From Nocardiopsis sp. CNT312 (GTDB lineage Bacteria; Actinomycetota; Actinomycetes; Streptosporangiales; Streptosporangiaceae), in NCBI RefSeq assembly GCF_000515115.1, contig NZ_AZXF01000014.1, positions 22,613 to 86,612 on the forward strand: DNA of 64,000 nucleotides, given 5' to 3'. The notes under the pieces are model-generated. The model searched no databases and was not told where the DNA came from. It worked only from the letters and a program-made list of their open reading frames with translations. The position numbers and the translations under genes were made by a program. Positions within the stretch are counted from its first letter, which is position 1; each line of letters begins with the position of its first letter. Positions 50,455 through 61,400 of this stretch are shown here, one piece after another.

Positions 50455-50511
50455 CCGTACAAGTACCGTACAATGGATGCTGCCTACCCATCGATCGCGT
50501 GTACACGCGAT
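50455..50511. promoter_or_regulatory. Operator region of the DUF1778-GNAT pair
   Basis: A perfect 18-bp palindrome, ATCGCGTGTACACGCGAT (50494-50511), lies 35 bp before the antitoxin start. It is preceded by two direct repeats of CCGTACAA (50455-50462 and 50466-50473) spaced 11 bp, one helical turn. Autoregulation by the antitoxin-toxin complex is the likely use. Confidence 0.7.
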
Positions 50512-50546
50512 GGCCGAAAGGCCAAAGGCATAAGGAGCACACCCAC

Positions 50547-50822
50547 ATGAGCACCGCCACCGAACGCATGGAAGTCAGAGTCAGCCCCGAGGACAAGACC
50601 CTGTTCCTCGAAGCGGCGCGGCTTAGTCACGAATCCGCCTCGAAGTTCGTCGTCCGAGCGGCCAGGGACGCTGCCCGGGAAGTCGTGGAACGCGAACAGA
50701 CCACCACGGTCCCCGCAGCGTTCTTCGACGCGATGATCGAATCGCTGGAAGAGCCCGCCGAGCCCGTTGAGGAGCTGTCCTCCGCTGTGCGCAAGCACCG
50801 CTCGATAGTAAAGAAGAGGTAG
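50547..50822 (+). CDS. DUF1778 (TacA/AtaR-type) antitoxin
   Basis: A 91-residue ribbon-helix-helix protein: MSTATERMEVRVSPEDKTLF, LEAARLSHESASKFVVRAAR, then a helical C-terminal tail ending SSAVRKHRSIVKKR that should wrap the toxin. TAAGGAG precedes the ATG. It lies 7 bp before the GNAT toxin gene. Confidence 0.9.
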   Translation: MSTATERMEVRVSPEDKTLFLEAARLSHESASKFVVRAARDAAREVVEREQTTTVPAAFFDAMIESLEEPAEPVEELSSAVRKHRSIVKKR

Positions 50823-50829
50823 CCCGGCC

Positions 50830-51321
50830 GTGTTCGTCTGCCAGCCCCTCAACCAGGAGCACGAGCTTGGTTCCTTCTCCTCTGGTAAGGGGGAGATCGA
50901 TGTCTGGCTCCGCAGAAGCGCGTTGCACTCCCGCGCCAACAACACTGCCGCCACCTTCGTGTGGTGCGAGGAGGGCAGCAGAGAAGTCGTGGCCTACTAC
51001 TCCTTCACATCCATGACTCTGGAGAAGGAGGAGCTGCCCAAGGCACTGGCTCGGGGCAGCATGCACAGAGTCCCGGCGGTCCTGCTGGCTCGGCTGGCAC
51101 TGGATAGCCGTTTCCAGGGGCAGGGGCTCGGCCCTGTACTGCTGGTGGACACCTTCGAGCGTGCTCTCGCGGGAAACGAGATCTTCGCGGTCCGTTTCTT
51201 CGTGGTCGACGCTCTCGATGAGGATGCCTACACCTTCTATGGCAAACACGGGTTCCGGGGCCTCCCCGGAAGCATGCGCCTGTACCGCAAGATGAGCGAC
51301 ATCGCCAGAACACTTCAATGA
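50830..51321 (+). CDS. GNAT-type toxin (TacT/AtaT family)
   Basis: A 163-residue acetyltransferase. Acetyl-CoA-binding motif A is LARLALDSRFQGQGLG (about 87-101). The tyrosine in AYTFYGKHGFRGL is the usual proton donor. The N-terminus EHELGSFSSGKGEIDVWLRR is characteristic of tRNA-acetylating toxins of this group. It would acetylate aminoacyl-tRNA and stop translation unless bound by the DUF1778 protein. GTG start. Confidence 0.9.
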   Translation: MFVCQPLNQEHELGSFSSGKGEIDVWLRRSALHSRANNTAATFVWCEEGSREVVAYYSFTSMTLEKEELPKALARGSMHRVPAVLLARLALDSRFQGQGLGPVLLVDTFERALAGNEIFAVRFFVVDALDEDAYTFYGKHGFRGLPGSMRLYRKMSDIARTLQ

Positions 51322-51345
51322 CAGGGCCGCCGGGACCGCGCCTAC

Positions 51346-54300
51346 CTACTCCAGCCTGGCCGCCTTGACGGCCTCGACGGCCTTCATGATGCGCTTGTCG
51401 GAGACGGGGTAGGCGGTCCGCAGCTCCTGGGCGAACAGGCTGATCCGGTACTCCTCCAGCATCCACCGCAGCTCCACCGCGTCCGGGTCGGCGGCCCGCC
51501 CGGCGGGCAGCACGCCCACGGCCTTGCGCACCGCCTGGCGCATCTGCTCGACCTTGGCCATGTTCACCTGGTCGCGGCGCGGGTTGTCCGCCAGCTTGCC
51601 GAGCCGGTACTCCACCCCGCGCAGGTACCGGTGCACGTCGTCCAGGCGGGCCAGGCCGGTACTGGTGGCGAAGCCCTCCCCCACCAGGTCGCCGAGCTGG
51701 CCCTGCACGTCGTTGAGCGAGGGCAGCACCGCCAGGGACGTGGTGCCCTTGACCTTCTTGGCCACCTTGCGCCACAGCACGAGCACCCGTGCCGTCTTGT
51801 CGAGCACCTCGGCGAGGGTGTCCCCCAGGTCGGCGCGCACCCGGTCGGCGAGCTCGGCGAAGTCCTCGGCGTTCCACACCGGCCCGCCCGCGCGCACCAG
51901 CAGGTGGTCGACGGCGGCGGACTCGGCGTCGGCGAGCATCTTCTTCACCGAACCGTGCGGGTTGTCGGCCAGGGCGAGCTTGTCGGGGTTGTTGAGCCCC
52001 TTGCTGACCACGTGCGCCACCGAGGGCACGGTGAGCAGCAGGAGCCTGCGGGTGCCCGCGTGCATGGCGGCGCGCTGCTCGGGGCGGGTGTCGAAGATGC
52101 GGATGGCCACGGATTCGCCCTCGTCCACCAGGGCGGGGTAGCCCTTGACGGCGGGTCCGAGCGCCTTGCGCTCCAGGGTCCGCTCCAGCGGGCCGAAGTC
52201 CCAGGAGGTCAGGCCCTTCCGCTCCACGCCCTTGGCCTCGGTGGCGATGGCCTCCCGCAGGCGGGGTTTGAGCTTGGCGCGCAGGTGCTCCAGGTCCTTG
52301 GACTCGGCGACGGACCGGTTCCTGCCGTCCACGGCGCGGAAGGTGATGCGCAGGTGGTCGGGGACCCGGTCGAGCTGGAAGGCGCTGGCGGGCACCTTCT
52401 CCCCCGCCATGCGGGTGAGTTCGGCGGCCAGCGCCTCGGCCAGCGGCCCGGAGTAGGGCTCCAGCCCGGCGCGTGCCCGCGCCGCGTGGTCGGGCACGGG
52501 CACGAAGTTGCGCCGCAGCGGCTTGGGCAGGGAGCGGATCAGGGCGGTGATGAGCTCGTCGCGCAGCCCCGGGATCTGCCAGTCGAACCCGGTGTTCTCC
52601 ACCTGGTTGAGCAGTTTGACGGGGACGTGGGCGGTGACGCCGTCGGAGTCGCTGCCCGGCTCGAACTGGTAGGTGAGCGGGAAGGCGAACCCGCCCTGGC
52701 GCCACACGTCGGGGTAGTCGTCCTCGCTGACGGCGTCCACGCCGTCGTTGATCAGCTCGTCGCGGGTGAAGTCGAGCAGGGTCGGATTGCTCCTGCGCTC
52801 CTTCTTCCACCAGGAGTCGAAGTGGGCGGCCGAGACCACCGTGTCCGGGACGCGGCGGTCGTAGAAGCCGAACAGGGTCTCGTCGTCGACGACGATGTCG
52901 CGGCGGCGGGCGCGGTGTTCGAGGTCGCCCACCTCGTCCAGCAGCTTGCGGTTGTCGTGGAAGAAGTGGTGGCGGGTGTCCCAGTCGCCCTCCACCAGGG
53001 CGCGGCGGATGAACAGCTCCCGGGAGAGCTCGGGGTCGATGCGCCCGTACTGCACCTTGCGCCCGGCCACCAGGGGCACGCCGTAGAGGGTGACGCGCTC
53101 GAAGGCCATGACCGCGCCGCGCTTGCGCTCCCAGTGCGGCTCGCTGTAGTTGCGCTTGACGATGTCCCCGGCGAGCTGCTCGGCCCACTCCGGTTCGATG
53201 CGGGCGACCATGCGGCCCCAGAGCTTGGAGGTCTCCACCAGCTCGGCGGCCATCACGTAGCGGGGCTGCTTCTTGAACAGCGCCGAACCGGGGAAGATCG
53301 CGAACCGGGCACCGCGTCCGCCCAGGTACTCGTGCTTCTCCGGGTCCTTGAGGCCCACGTGGGAGAGCAGACCCGACAGCAGGGACATGTGCACGCCGCG
53401 CGGGTCGGCGGCCTCCTCGCGGGGGCGGGGCACCTCCACGTCCATCTGGCGCAGCACCTGCCGGAGCTGGCCGTGGATGTCCTGCCACTCGCGGACGCGC
53501 AGGTAGTTGAGGAACTCGTCCCGGCACAGCCTGCGGAACTGGTTGCCCGACAGCTCGCGCTGGCGGTCCTTGAGGTGGTTCCACAGGTTGAGGAAGGCCA
53601 GGAAGTCCGACTCCTTGTCGTTGAACCTGGCGTGTGCGGCGCGGGCCTGCTCCTGCTTGTCGGCGGGGCGCTCGCGCGGGTCCTGGATGGACAGCGCGGC
53701 GGTGATGACCAGTACCTCACCGAGGCAGTCGCGCTGCTCGGCCTCCAGCACCATGCGGCCCAGGCGCGGGTCGATGGGCAGTTGGGCGAGGCGGCGGCCG
53801 AGCGGGGTGAGGCGGCGCGTGCCGCCGGAGGCGTCGGGGTGCAGGGCGCCGAGTTCGGTGAGGAGGGTGACGCCGTCCTTGATCTGGCGGTGGTCGGGGC
53901 CGTCCACGAAGGGAAAGGCGGCGATGTCGCCCAGGCCGAGGGAGGCCATCTGGAGGATGACCGAGGCGAGGTTGGTGCGCAGGATCTCCGGGTCGGTGAA
54001 CTCGGGGCGGGACAGGAAGTCCTCCTCCGAGTACAGCCGGATGCAGATGCCCTCGGAGACACGGCCGCAGCGGCCCTTGCGCTGGTTGGCCGAGGCCTGG
54101 GAGACGGCTTCGATGGGCAGGCGCTGCACCTTGGTGCGGTGGCTGTAGCGGGAGATGCGCGCCGTGCCGGGGTCGATGACGTACTTGATGCCGGGCACCG
54201 TCAGGGAGGTCTCGGCGACGTTGGTGGCCAGCACGATGCGGCGGCCCCGGTGGGAGGCCCACACGCGTCTCTGCTCGGCGGTGGACAGGCGGGCGTAGAG

Positions 54301-55335
54301 CGGCAGGACCTCGGTGTTCGGCAGCTTCTGCTTCTCCAGGGCCTCGGCGGTGTCGCGGATCTCGCGCTCGCCGCTGAGGAAGACCAGGACGTCGCCGGGC
54401 GCCTCCCCGGCGAGTTCGCCGACGGCGTCGAGGATGGCCTGGGTCTGGTCGCGGTCGGTGCGCCCACCCGTCGGCCCGCCACCGCCCTCAAACGACGGCC
54501 TTCGGTCGCGGTCCCTTTCCTCGGGGTCGAGGATCTCCTCCGACAGCGGCCGGTAGCGGACCTCGACGGGGTAGGTGCGGCCGGACACCTCGACGATGGG
54601 GGCGTCGTCGAAGTGGCGGGAGAAGCGCTCGGGGTCGATGGTGGCCGAGGTGATGATCACTTTGAGGTCGGGGCGCTTGGGCAGGAGCTGTTTGAGGTAG
54701 CCCAGCAGGAAGTCGATGTTGAGGCTGCGCTCGTGCGCCTCGTCGATGATGAGGGTGTCGTAGGCGCGCAGCATGCGGTCGCGCTGGATCTCGGCGAGCA
54801 GGATGCCGTCGGTCATCAGCTTGACGAGGGTGCTGTCGCCGGAGGTGTCGGTGAAGCGCACCTTGTAGCCGATGGTCTCGCCCAGGGGGGTGCCGACCTC
54901 GTCGGCGATGCGCTCGGCGACGGTGCGTGCGGCCAGGCGGCGGGGCTGGGTGTGGCCGATGGTGCCCATGACGCCGCGGCCCAGTTCGAGGCAGATCTTG
55001 GGCAGCTGGGTGGTCTTGCCGGAGCCGGTCTCACCGGCGACGATGACGACCTGGTGGTCCCTGACCGCCTCGGCGATGTCCTCGCGGCGGGCGCTGACGG
55101 GCAGCGCCTCGGGGTAGGTGAGCTCGGGGACCGCCTCGCGGCGCAGGTCCACGCGCAGGGCGGCCTCGTCGAGGTCCCTGCCGATCTGCTCGGTCACGGA
55201 GGCGCGGCGGCGCTCGTCGCGGATCTTGGCCAGGCCGTCGATACGGCGGCGGATCCGGTGCCGGTCCGCGGGCATGAGGTCGCGGAGCCGGGAACGGAGT
55301 GTGTCGGCGCCGGGCGCGGGCGTGGTGGTGCTCAT
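51346..55335 (-). CDS. hrpA: ATP-dependent RNA helicase HrpA
   Basis: A 1329-residue DEAH-box helicase. The core has GETGSGKTTQ (about 100-110), the DEAH box in LIIDEAHERSLN (about 204-215), SATID, and the helicase_C domain with NVAETSLTVPG and the QRKGRCGR arginine-finger motif. After the HA2/ratchet and OB-fold regions, a long C-terminal DUF3418 region of about 550 residues completes the HrpA architecture. It acts in mRNA metabolism and ribosome rescue. The ATG is 150 bp from the polyketide synthase stop; the two are unrelated. Confidence 0.95.
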   Translation of the reverse strand: MSTTTPAPGADTLRSRLRDLMPADRHRIRRRIDGLAKIRDERRRASVTEQIGRDLDEAALRVDLRREAVPELTYPEALPVSARREDIAEAVRDHQVVIVAGETGSGKTTQLPKICLELGRGVMGTIGHTQPRRLAARTVAERIADEVGTPLGETIGYKVRFTDTSGDSTLVKLMTDGILLAEIQRDRMLRAYDTLIIDEAHERSLNIDFLLGYLKQLLPKRPDLKVIITSATIDPERFSRHFDDAPIVEVSGRTYPVEVRYRPLSEEILDPEERDRDRRPSFEGGGGPTGGRTDRDQTQAILDAVGELAGEAPGDVLVFLSGEREIRDTAEALEKQKLPNTEVLPLYARLSTAEQRRVWASHRGRRIVLATNVAETSLTVPGIKYVIDPGTARISRYSHRTKVQRLPIEAVSQASANQRKGRCGRVSEGICIRLYSEEDFLSRPEFTDPEILRTNLASVILQMASLGLGDIAAFPFVDGPDHRQIKDGVTLLTELGALHPDASGGTRRLTPLGRRLAQLPIDPRLGRMVLEAEQRDCLGEVLVITAALSIQDPRERPADKQEQARAAHARFNDKESDFLAFLNLWNHLKDRQRELSGNQFRRLCRDEFLNYLRVREWQDIHGQLRQVLRQMDVEVPRPREEAADPRGVHMSLLSGLLSHVGLKDPEKHEYLGGRGARFAIFPGSALFKKQPRYVMAAELVETSKLWGRMVARIEPEWAEQLAGDIVKRNYSEPHWERKRGAVMAFERVTLYGVPLVAGRKVQYGRIDPELSRELFIRRALVEGDWDTRHHFFHDNRKLLDEVGDLEHRARRRDIVVDDETLFGFYDRRVPDTVVSAAHFDSWWKKERRSNPTLLDFTRDELINDGVDAVSEDDYPDVWRQGGFAFPLTYQFEPGSDSDGVTAHVPVKLLNQVENTGFDWQIPGLRDELITALIRSLPKPLRRNFVPVPDHAARARAGLEPYSGPLAEALAAELTRMAGEKVPASAFQLDRVPDHLRITFRAVDGRNRSVAESKDLEHLRAKLKPRLREAIATEAKGVERKGLTSWDFGPLERTLERKALGPAVKGYPALVDEGESVAIRIFDTRPEQRAAMHAGTRRLLLLTVPSVAHVVSKGLNNPDKLALADNPHGSVKKMLADAESAAVDHLLVRAGGPVWNAEDFAELADRVRADLGDTLAEVLDKTARVLVLWRKVAKKVKGTTSLAVLPSLNDVQGQLGDLVGEGFATSTGLARLDDVHRYLRGVEYRLGKLADNPRRDQVNMAKVEQMRQAVRKAVGVLPAGRAADPDAVELRWMLEEYRISLFAQELRTAYPVSDKRIMKAVEAVKAARLE

Positions 55336-55486
55336 CAGGTCTCAAGGCTACGAGGGTCTGCAACCGGTTTTTCCACCGGGCGGGGGCGGGCCCCTCCAGT
55401 ATCGGGTGTCCGGCCCTGCAACACGACCGGCGGGCCGGTTGTTCCGGGCGGTCCCCGCCCGGCCGGTGCGGCGGGGACCGCCCGGC
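55336..55486. other. Intergenic region
   Basis: 150 bp between the PKS stop and the hrpA start. It should hold the hrpA promoter. A GC-rich inverted pattern (GGGACCGCCCGG with CCGGGCGGTCCC, about 55446-55485) may be the terminator of the PKS operon. Confidence 0.4.
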
Positions 55487-58400
55487 TCACAGGCCCCGGG
55501 CGGTGAGATGGTCGTGGAAGAGGGAGCCGACCCTGTCCACGTCGTCCTCCAGCATGCTGAAGTGGTCGCCGGGCACACGCAGCACCTCGTGCTCGGCCGC
55601 CCAGGTGAACGGGGCGAGCGGCCGCCCGTCGCGGTCGATGGTGGGCTGCTGGGGGCGCAGTTGGAGCACGGGGGTGGCCAGCGGCCCGGGGCGCCAGTCG
55701 CGGAACAGGCGCACGTAGGCGCCCATCGCGGTGAGGCGGACCCCGTCCATGGTGCCGATCGCCTCGGCGCGCTCGACCACGCCCGCCTCGATGGTGGGCA
55801 GGCCGGAGGCCTCCAGGTCGGTGGTGTCGGGGCTGTCCATCAGCGCGGTCAGTTCGGGTGCCCGGCCGCGTCCCCGCTGGTGGAGCTCCTCCAGGCGGCG
55901 GGTCACCTCGTGGGCGACCCAGCCGCCGGAGGAGCGGCTGACCAGGACGTAGGGGTCCCCGTCCGCGCAGGAGGCGACCGCCTCGGCCAGCACGTCGGCG
56001 ACGGCGTCGACGCTCGCCGGGAGCGGTTCGCCGTCACCGAACCCGGGCTGGGCGATGACGTCCACTCTGCGGTGGCCGCGGATGCGGCCGGCGAAGCGGG
56101 CGAACTCCTGGACCCCGGAGACCATGAGGATCGACGGCAAGCAGATGAGCCGGGTCGCCTCCCCCTCACGGGAGAGCCGGACCGGGGCGCGGGGCGGACC
56201 GGCGTCGGCGGTGCCGGTGAAGGCGGGGCGCATCCGCGAGGCCGACCACAGCAGGTCGAGTCCGTCGGCGATGCGCCGCCGGTGGCAGGCGTCCGTGAAC
56301 AGGTCGACCAGCCCGTCGGCGGCCGTACGGTCGGCGGCCGGGCCCGGCTCCTCGTCCGGTCCGGAGGCTAGTTCGGCGAGCAGGTGGGCGGACAGGTCGC
56401 GCGGGTTCGGGTGGGCGAAGGCCAGTCCGGCGGGCAGGCGCAGGCCGGTGGCCGCGGCGAGCCGGTTGCGCAGTTCGACCGCGGTGAGCGAGTCGAAGCC
56501 CATCTCCATGAACGGGGTGTCGGCGTCGATCTCGGCGGTGCCGGCGTGTCCCAGTACTTCGGCCGTGTCGGCCAGGACGTGGGACAGGGCCATGGCGGGG
56601 CGCTGCTCGGCGGGAACGCGGGCGAGCCTGCCGCGCAGGGCCTCGGCGTCCGGGCCCGCTGTTCCGGCCCGGCGGCGCGGTGGGCGCACCAGGGCGGAAA
56701 GCATGGCGGAGACCGTGCCGGTGCGGGCCGCGCGGGCCCGGGCCCCGGCCAGGTCCAGGGGGACCGGCAGCAGGTGGGGGCGTCCGGTGGCCAGGGCGTC
56801 GTCGAGCAGGGCGAGCCCGTGCCCGGTGTCCACCGGACCGGCCATGCCCAGGCGGGTGTAGCGGCCCAGGTCCCGGTCGTCCAGGCGGGCGGTGCCGCCA
56901 CCGCGCCGGGCCCACATGCCCCAGGACAGGGACACGGCGTGCAGGCCGCGGGATCGCCTGCGGTGGGCGAGTGCGTCGGTGTAGGCGTTGGCGGCGCTGT
57001 AGTGGGCCTGGCCGGGGCTTCCGAGGGTGCCCGCGGCGGAGGAGAACAGCACGAACGCCGCCGTGTCGGGGAGGAGTTCGTCCAGGTGGTGGGCGGCGTC
57101 GATCTTGGGGCGCAGCACGCGGTCGACGGACTCGGGGGTGATGGAGGTGAGCAGAGCGTCGTCCAGGACGGCGGCGGTGTGGACGAGTCCGGTGACGCGG
57201 TGCTCCGACAGCAGGTCGGCCAGACGGTCGCGGTCGGCGGTGTCGCAGGCGGCCAGAGCCACGCGGGCGCCCCGGGCGGTGAGGTCGGCCGCCAGGTCGT
57301 CGGCGCCCTTGGCTTCGGGGCCGCTGCGGCTGACCAGGAGGAGGTCGCGCACAGAGTACCGGTCCACCAGGTGGCGGGCGATCTCCCCGCCCAGGGTTCC
57401 GGTGGCGCCGGTGACCAGGACGGTGCCGTCGCCGAAGGAAAGGGGGGCCCCGGTGCGTTCGGTGCGGACCAGGCGGGGGGTGAGCACCTCCCCGGAGCGC
57501 AGGGCGGTCTGTTCGCCGTCACCGGTCAGCGCCGCGACCAGGGCGGGACCGCTGCGGCCGGGATCGTCGGTGTCCACGATCGCGAACCGGCCGGGGTGCT
57601 CCTGGGCGGCGGCGCGCACCAGCCCCCACAAGGGGGCGTGGACCGGGTCGGGCACGTCCTCGCCGTCGGCGGCGGCCACGGCCCGGTGGGTGAGCACGAC
57701 CTGGCGGGCGTTCTCGGTGCGGGGGTCGGCGAGCAGCATCTGCACGGCCTCGACGGCGGCGGTGACGGCGGCGCGGGCGTCGGCCGGGCCTGGCTCCACC
57801 GGGGGGAGCAGGTGGGGCAGCAGGACACGGTCGGGGACGGGTGCTCCGGTGTCGAGGGCGGCGTGCAGGGCCGCGGCGTCGGCGTGGGCGCGGACGGTGT
57901 GTCCGGCGGCGGTGAGCGCGGCGGCGGTGTCGAACAGGTCCTCGCCGACCACCGCCCAGCTCTGCCTCTGGGCGGGGGCGGACGCGGGTGCGGGCTCCCA
58001 GGCGACGTGGAAGAGATCGTCGGCGGCCTCCACCGGCTCGGGGGCGTCGGCGGGAGCGCGCAGGACGAGGGAGTCGACGGTGGCGACGGGCGCACCGCCG
58101 GAGTCGGCGAGCAGGAGCGCCACCTCGTCGGTGCCGGTAGGGCGCACGTGGACGCGCAACCGGGTGGCCCCGCTGGCGTGCAGGGTGACACCGCTCCAGG
58201 CGAAGGGCAGCCGCACCCCGTCGCGGGGCGTCCAGGGGGCGCAGCCGAGAGCGTGCTGGGCGGCGTCTGCCAGTGCGGGGTGCAGTCCGAACCGGTCGGC
58301 GTCGGCGTGCAGGGCGGCGGGCAGTTCGACCTCCGCCCACACCTCGTCGCCGCACGTCCAGGCGGCGGTCAGTCCGCGGAAGGCGGGGCCGTAGGCGTAG

Positions 58401-61400
58401 CCGAGGGTCTCCAGTGCGGGATAGAGGTCGGCGGTGTCGACGGGGTCGGCCCCGGGGGGCGGCCACTGCGCGAGGTCGCGGGGTGTGGCGGCGGGCTCGG
58501 GGGCCAGGACGCCGGCGGCGTGCCGGACCCAGGGGCGGTCGCCCAGGTCGGGGGCTCCGGATGCCCCGGCGGGGCGGGCGTGGACGGTGACGGCCCGGTG
58601 CCCGTGTTCGTCGGCGCGCTCGACGGCGACCTGGAGCTGGACCGCGCCGGTGGCGGGCAGGGCCAGGGGCGCGTGCACGACGAGTTCGACCGCGTGGGGT
58701 GTGCCGAGCCGGTCTCCAGCGGTGAGGGCCAGGTCGAGGAAGGCGGTGCCGGGCAGCAGCACGGTGTCGTCCGCGGCGTGGTCGCCGAGCCAGGGCTGGG
58801 CGGTGCGGGAGAGGCGGCCGGTGAACACGACGGTGCCGGTGTCGGCGAGGGGCAGGGCCGCGCCGAGCAGCGGGTGCTCCTCGGACTCCAGCCCGGCGGA
58901 GGCCGCGTCGGAGCGGGTGCCGGCGGGGGCCATCCACAGACGGCGGCGCTGGAAGGCGTAGGTGGGCAGGTCCACGGGGCGGGCGCCGTCGTGGAACACG
59001 GTGGACCAGTCGGGGTCGGCGCCGTGGGAGAACGCCTCGGCCAGTGCGGTGCGCAGACGTTCGGTACCGCCCTGGTCGCGGCGCAGGGTGGCCACGGTGG
59101 CCGCGTCCCTGCCGGTGTGGGCGATGGTCTCGGCCAGGGGTGCGGTGAGCACGGGGTGGGCGCTGACCTCGATGAAGCGTGTGTGCCCGGCGGCGAGCAG
59201 GGCCTCGGTGGCGTCCTGGAAGAGGACCGGTCGGCTCAGGCCCGCGTACCAGTGGGCGGCGTCGGCGGGGCCCTCCAGGGGGCCGCCGGTGACCGACGTG
59301 TACAGGGGCAGGCTGGGGTCGGAGGGGGCGAGGCGGTCCAGGGATCCCAGGAGGTCGTCGCGGACGGCTTCGGCGTGCGGGGTGTGGGAGATGAGGCGCT
59401 CGGCGAACAGGCGGGCCTGCACGCCCTCGGCGGTACAGGTCTCGATGAGGCGGTCGATGGCAGCGCGGTCACCGCCCACGACGGTGGTGCCGGGGCTGTT
59501 GAGGACGGTGACGCGCAGGTCGCCGTCGGCCAGGTACGGTTCCAGCACGTCTATGCCCAGGGAGACGACGGCCATGGCGACGTCGCCGGTGATCCGCTCC
59601 AGCAGGCGGCTGCGCACGGCGATGACCTGGGCGGACTGTTCCAGGGTGAGGGCTCCGGCGATGTGCGCGGCGGCGACTTCGCCCTGGGAGTGGCCGACGA
59701 CGGCGTCGGGGTGGACGCCGTGGGAGCGCCACACGGCGGTGAGGGCGATCATGACCGCCCACAGCAGTTGGGGGACGATGTCGGTGCGGTCGGGGTCGGG
59801 AGCTCCGGCGCGGCCGAGGAGGACGTCGGTGAGCCGCCAGTCGTTGTGGGGGGCCAGGGCGCGTTCGCAGTCGGCGATGCGCGCGGCGAACACGGGGGAC
59901 TCGGCGAGCAGGGCGCGGGCCATGCCCTCCCACTGGGAGCCCTGGCCGGGGTAGACGAACACGGTCCGGCCCTGGCGGGCCCGGCCTCGCGCGAGACCGG
60001 GTTCGCGGGTGGCTCCGGCGGCGAGGGCGTCCAGGCGCTCCAGGAGGGTGGCGCGGTCGGTGCCGACGACGGCGGCGCGGTGGGGGTGCGCGGTGCGGGC
60101 GGTGGCCAGGGTGAGGCCGACGTCAGCGGGGTCGAGGGCGTGGTCGGCGGCGACCCGCTCACGCAGGCGGCGGGCCTGGTCGGCGAGGGCTTCAGGGGTG
60201 TGCCCCGACAGCACCCACGGGACGGGGGCGGCCGCGTCGACTCGCTCGGCGGTTTCGGGCTCGGGCTCGGGGGCCTGTTCGAGGACGGCGTGGACGTTGG
60301 TGCCGCTGGCTCCGAACGCGGAGACTCCGGCGCGGCGCGGTGTCCCGGTCCAGGGCCGCGGGCCGGTGAGCAGCCGGAGCGGGCCCGCGGACCAGTCGAC
60401 GTGCGGGGTGGGCTCGTCGGCGTGCAGGGTGGGCGGCATCACCCCGTGGCGCAGTGCCTGGACGGCCTTGATGACACCCATGACCCCGGCCGCCGCGCCG
60501 GTGTGGCCGAGGTTGGACTTGAGCGAGCCCAGCCACAGCGGCCGGCCCGGGGCGCGTTCGCGCCCGTAGGCGGCGATGAGCGCACCGGCCTCGATGGGGT
60601 CGCCGAGCACGGTGCCGGTGCCGTGCGCCTCGACGAGGTCGACGTCGGCCGGGGACAGCCGGGCATCGGCCAGCGCCGCGCGGATCACCCGTTCCTGCGC
60701 GGGCCCGCTGGGCGCGGTCAGCCCGCTGGAGGCACCGTCCTGGTTCATGGCGACACCGCGCAGCACGGCCAGGACCCGGCGGCCGTGGCGTCGGGCGTCG
60801 GAGAGGCGTTCCAGGACGAGCATGCCCGCCGCCTCGCCCCAGCCGGTTCCGTCGGCCCCGGCCCCGAACGCCTTGCAGCGGCCGTCGGGGGACAGGGCTC
60901 CGTGCTCGCCGAAGGAGACCCAGGGGGACACACCGGTGTAGACGCTGGCGCCCCCGGCCAGGGCCAGGGAGGACTCACCCGAGCGCAGGGAGCGCACGGC
61001 CAGGGTGAGGGCGGTCAGGGAGGAGGAGCAGGCGGTGTCGACGGTGACGGCGGGGCCCTCCAGTCCCAGGGTGTAGGACACCCGTCCGGCTGCGACGGCG
61101 GGCATGCCGCCGATCATCCGGTATCCGATGAGTTCGGGAGGCGACTCCTGGACGGGCGGCCCGTACTCCTGGCCGACCAGGCCGACGAACACACCGGCGG
61201 GGGTGGCGCGCAGGGAGGCGGGGACGATCCCGGCGTGTTCCAGGGACTCCCAGGCGGTCTCCAGGACGAGCCGGTGCTGGGGGTCCATGGCCGTCGCCTC
61301 GCGGGGGCTGATCCCGAAGAAGGCGGGGTCGAAGTCGCCCGCGTCGGCGAGGAAGGAGCCGGAGCGTACCGGGGTGGTGCCCGGGGCGTCCGGGTCCGGT

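Noticed and set aside
51631..55506. Plus-strand open frame opposite hrpA (about 1290 codons)
   Set aside because: Same shadow effect; repetitive Gly/Val/Ala composition, no ribosome-binding site and no domain.
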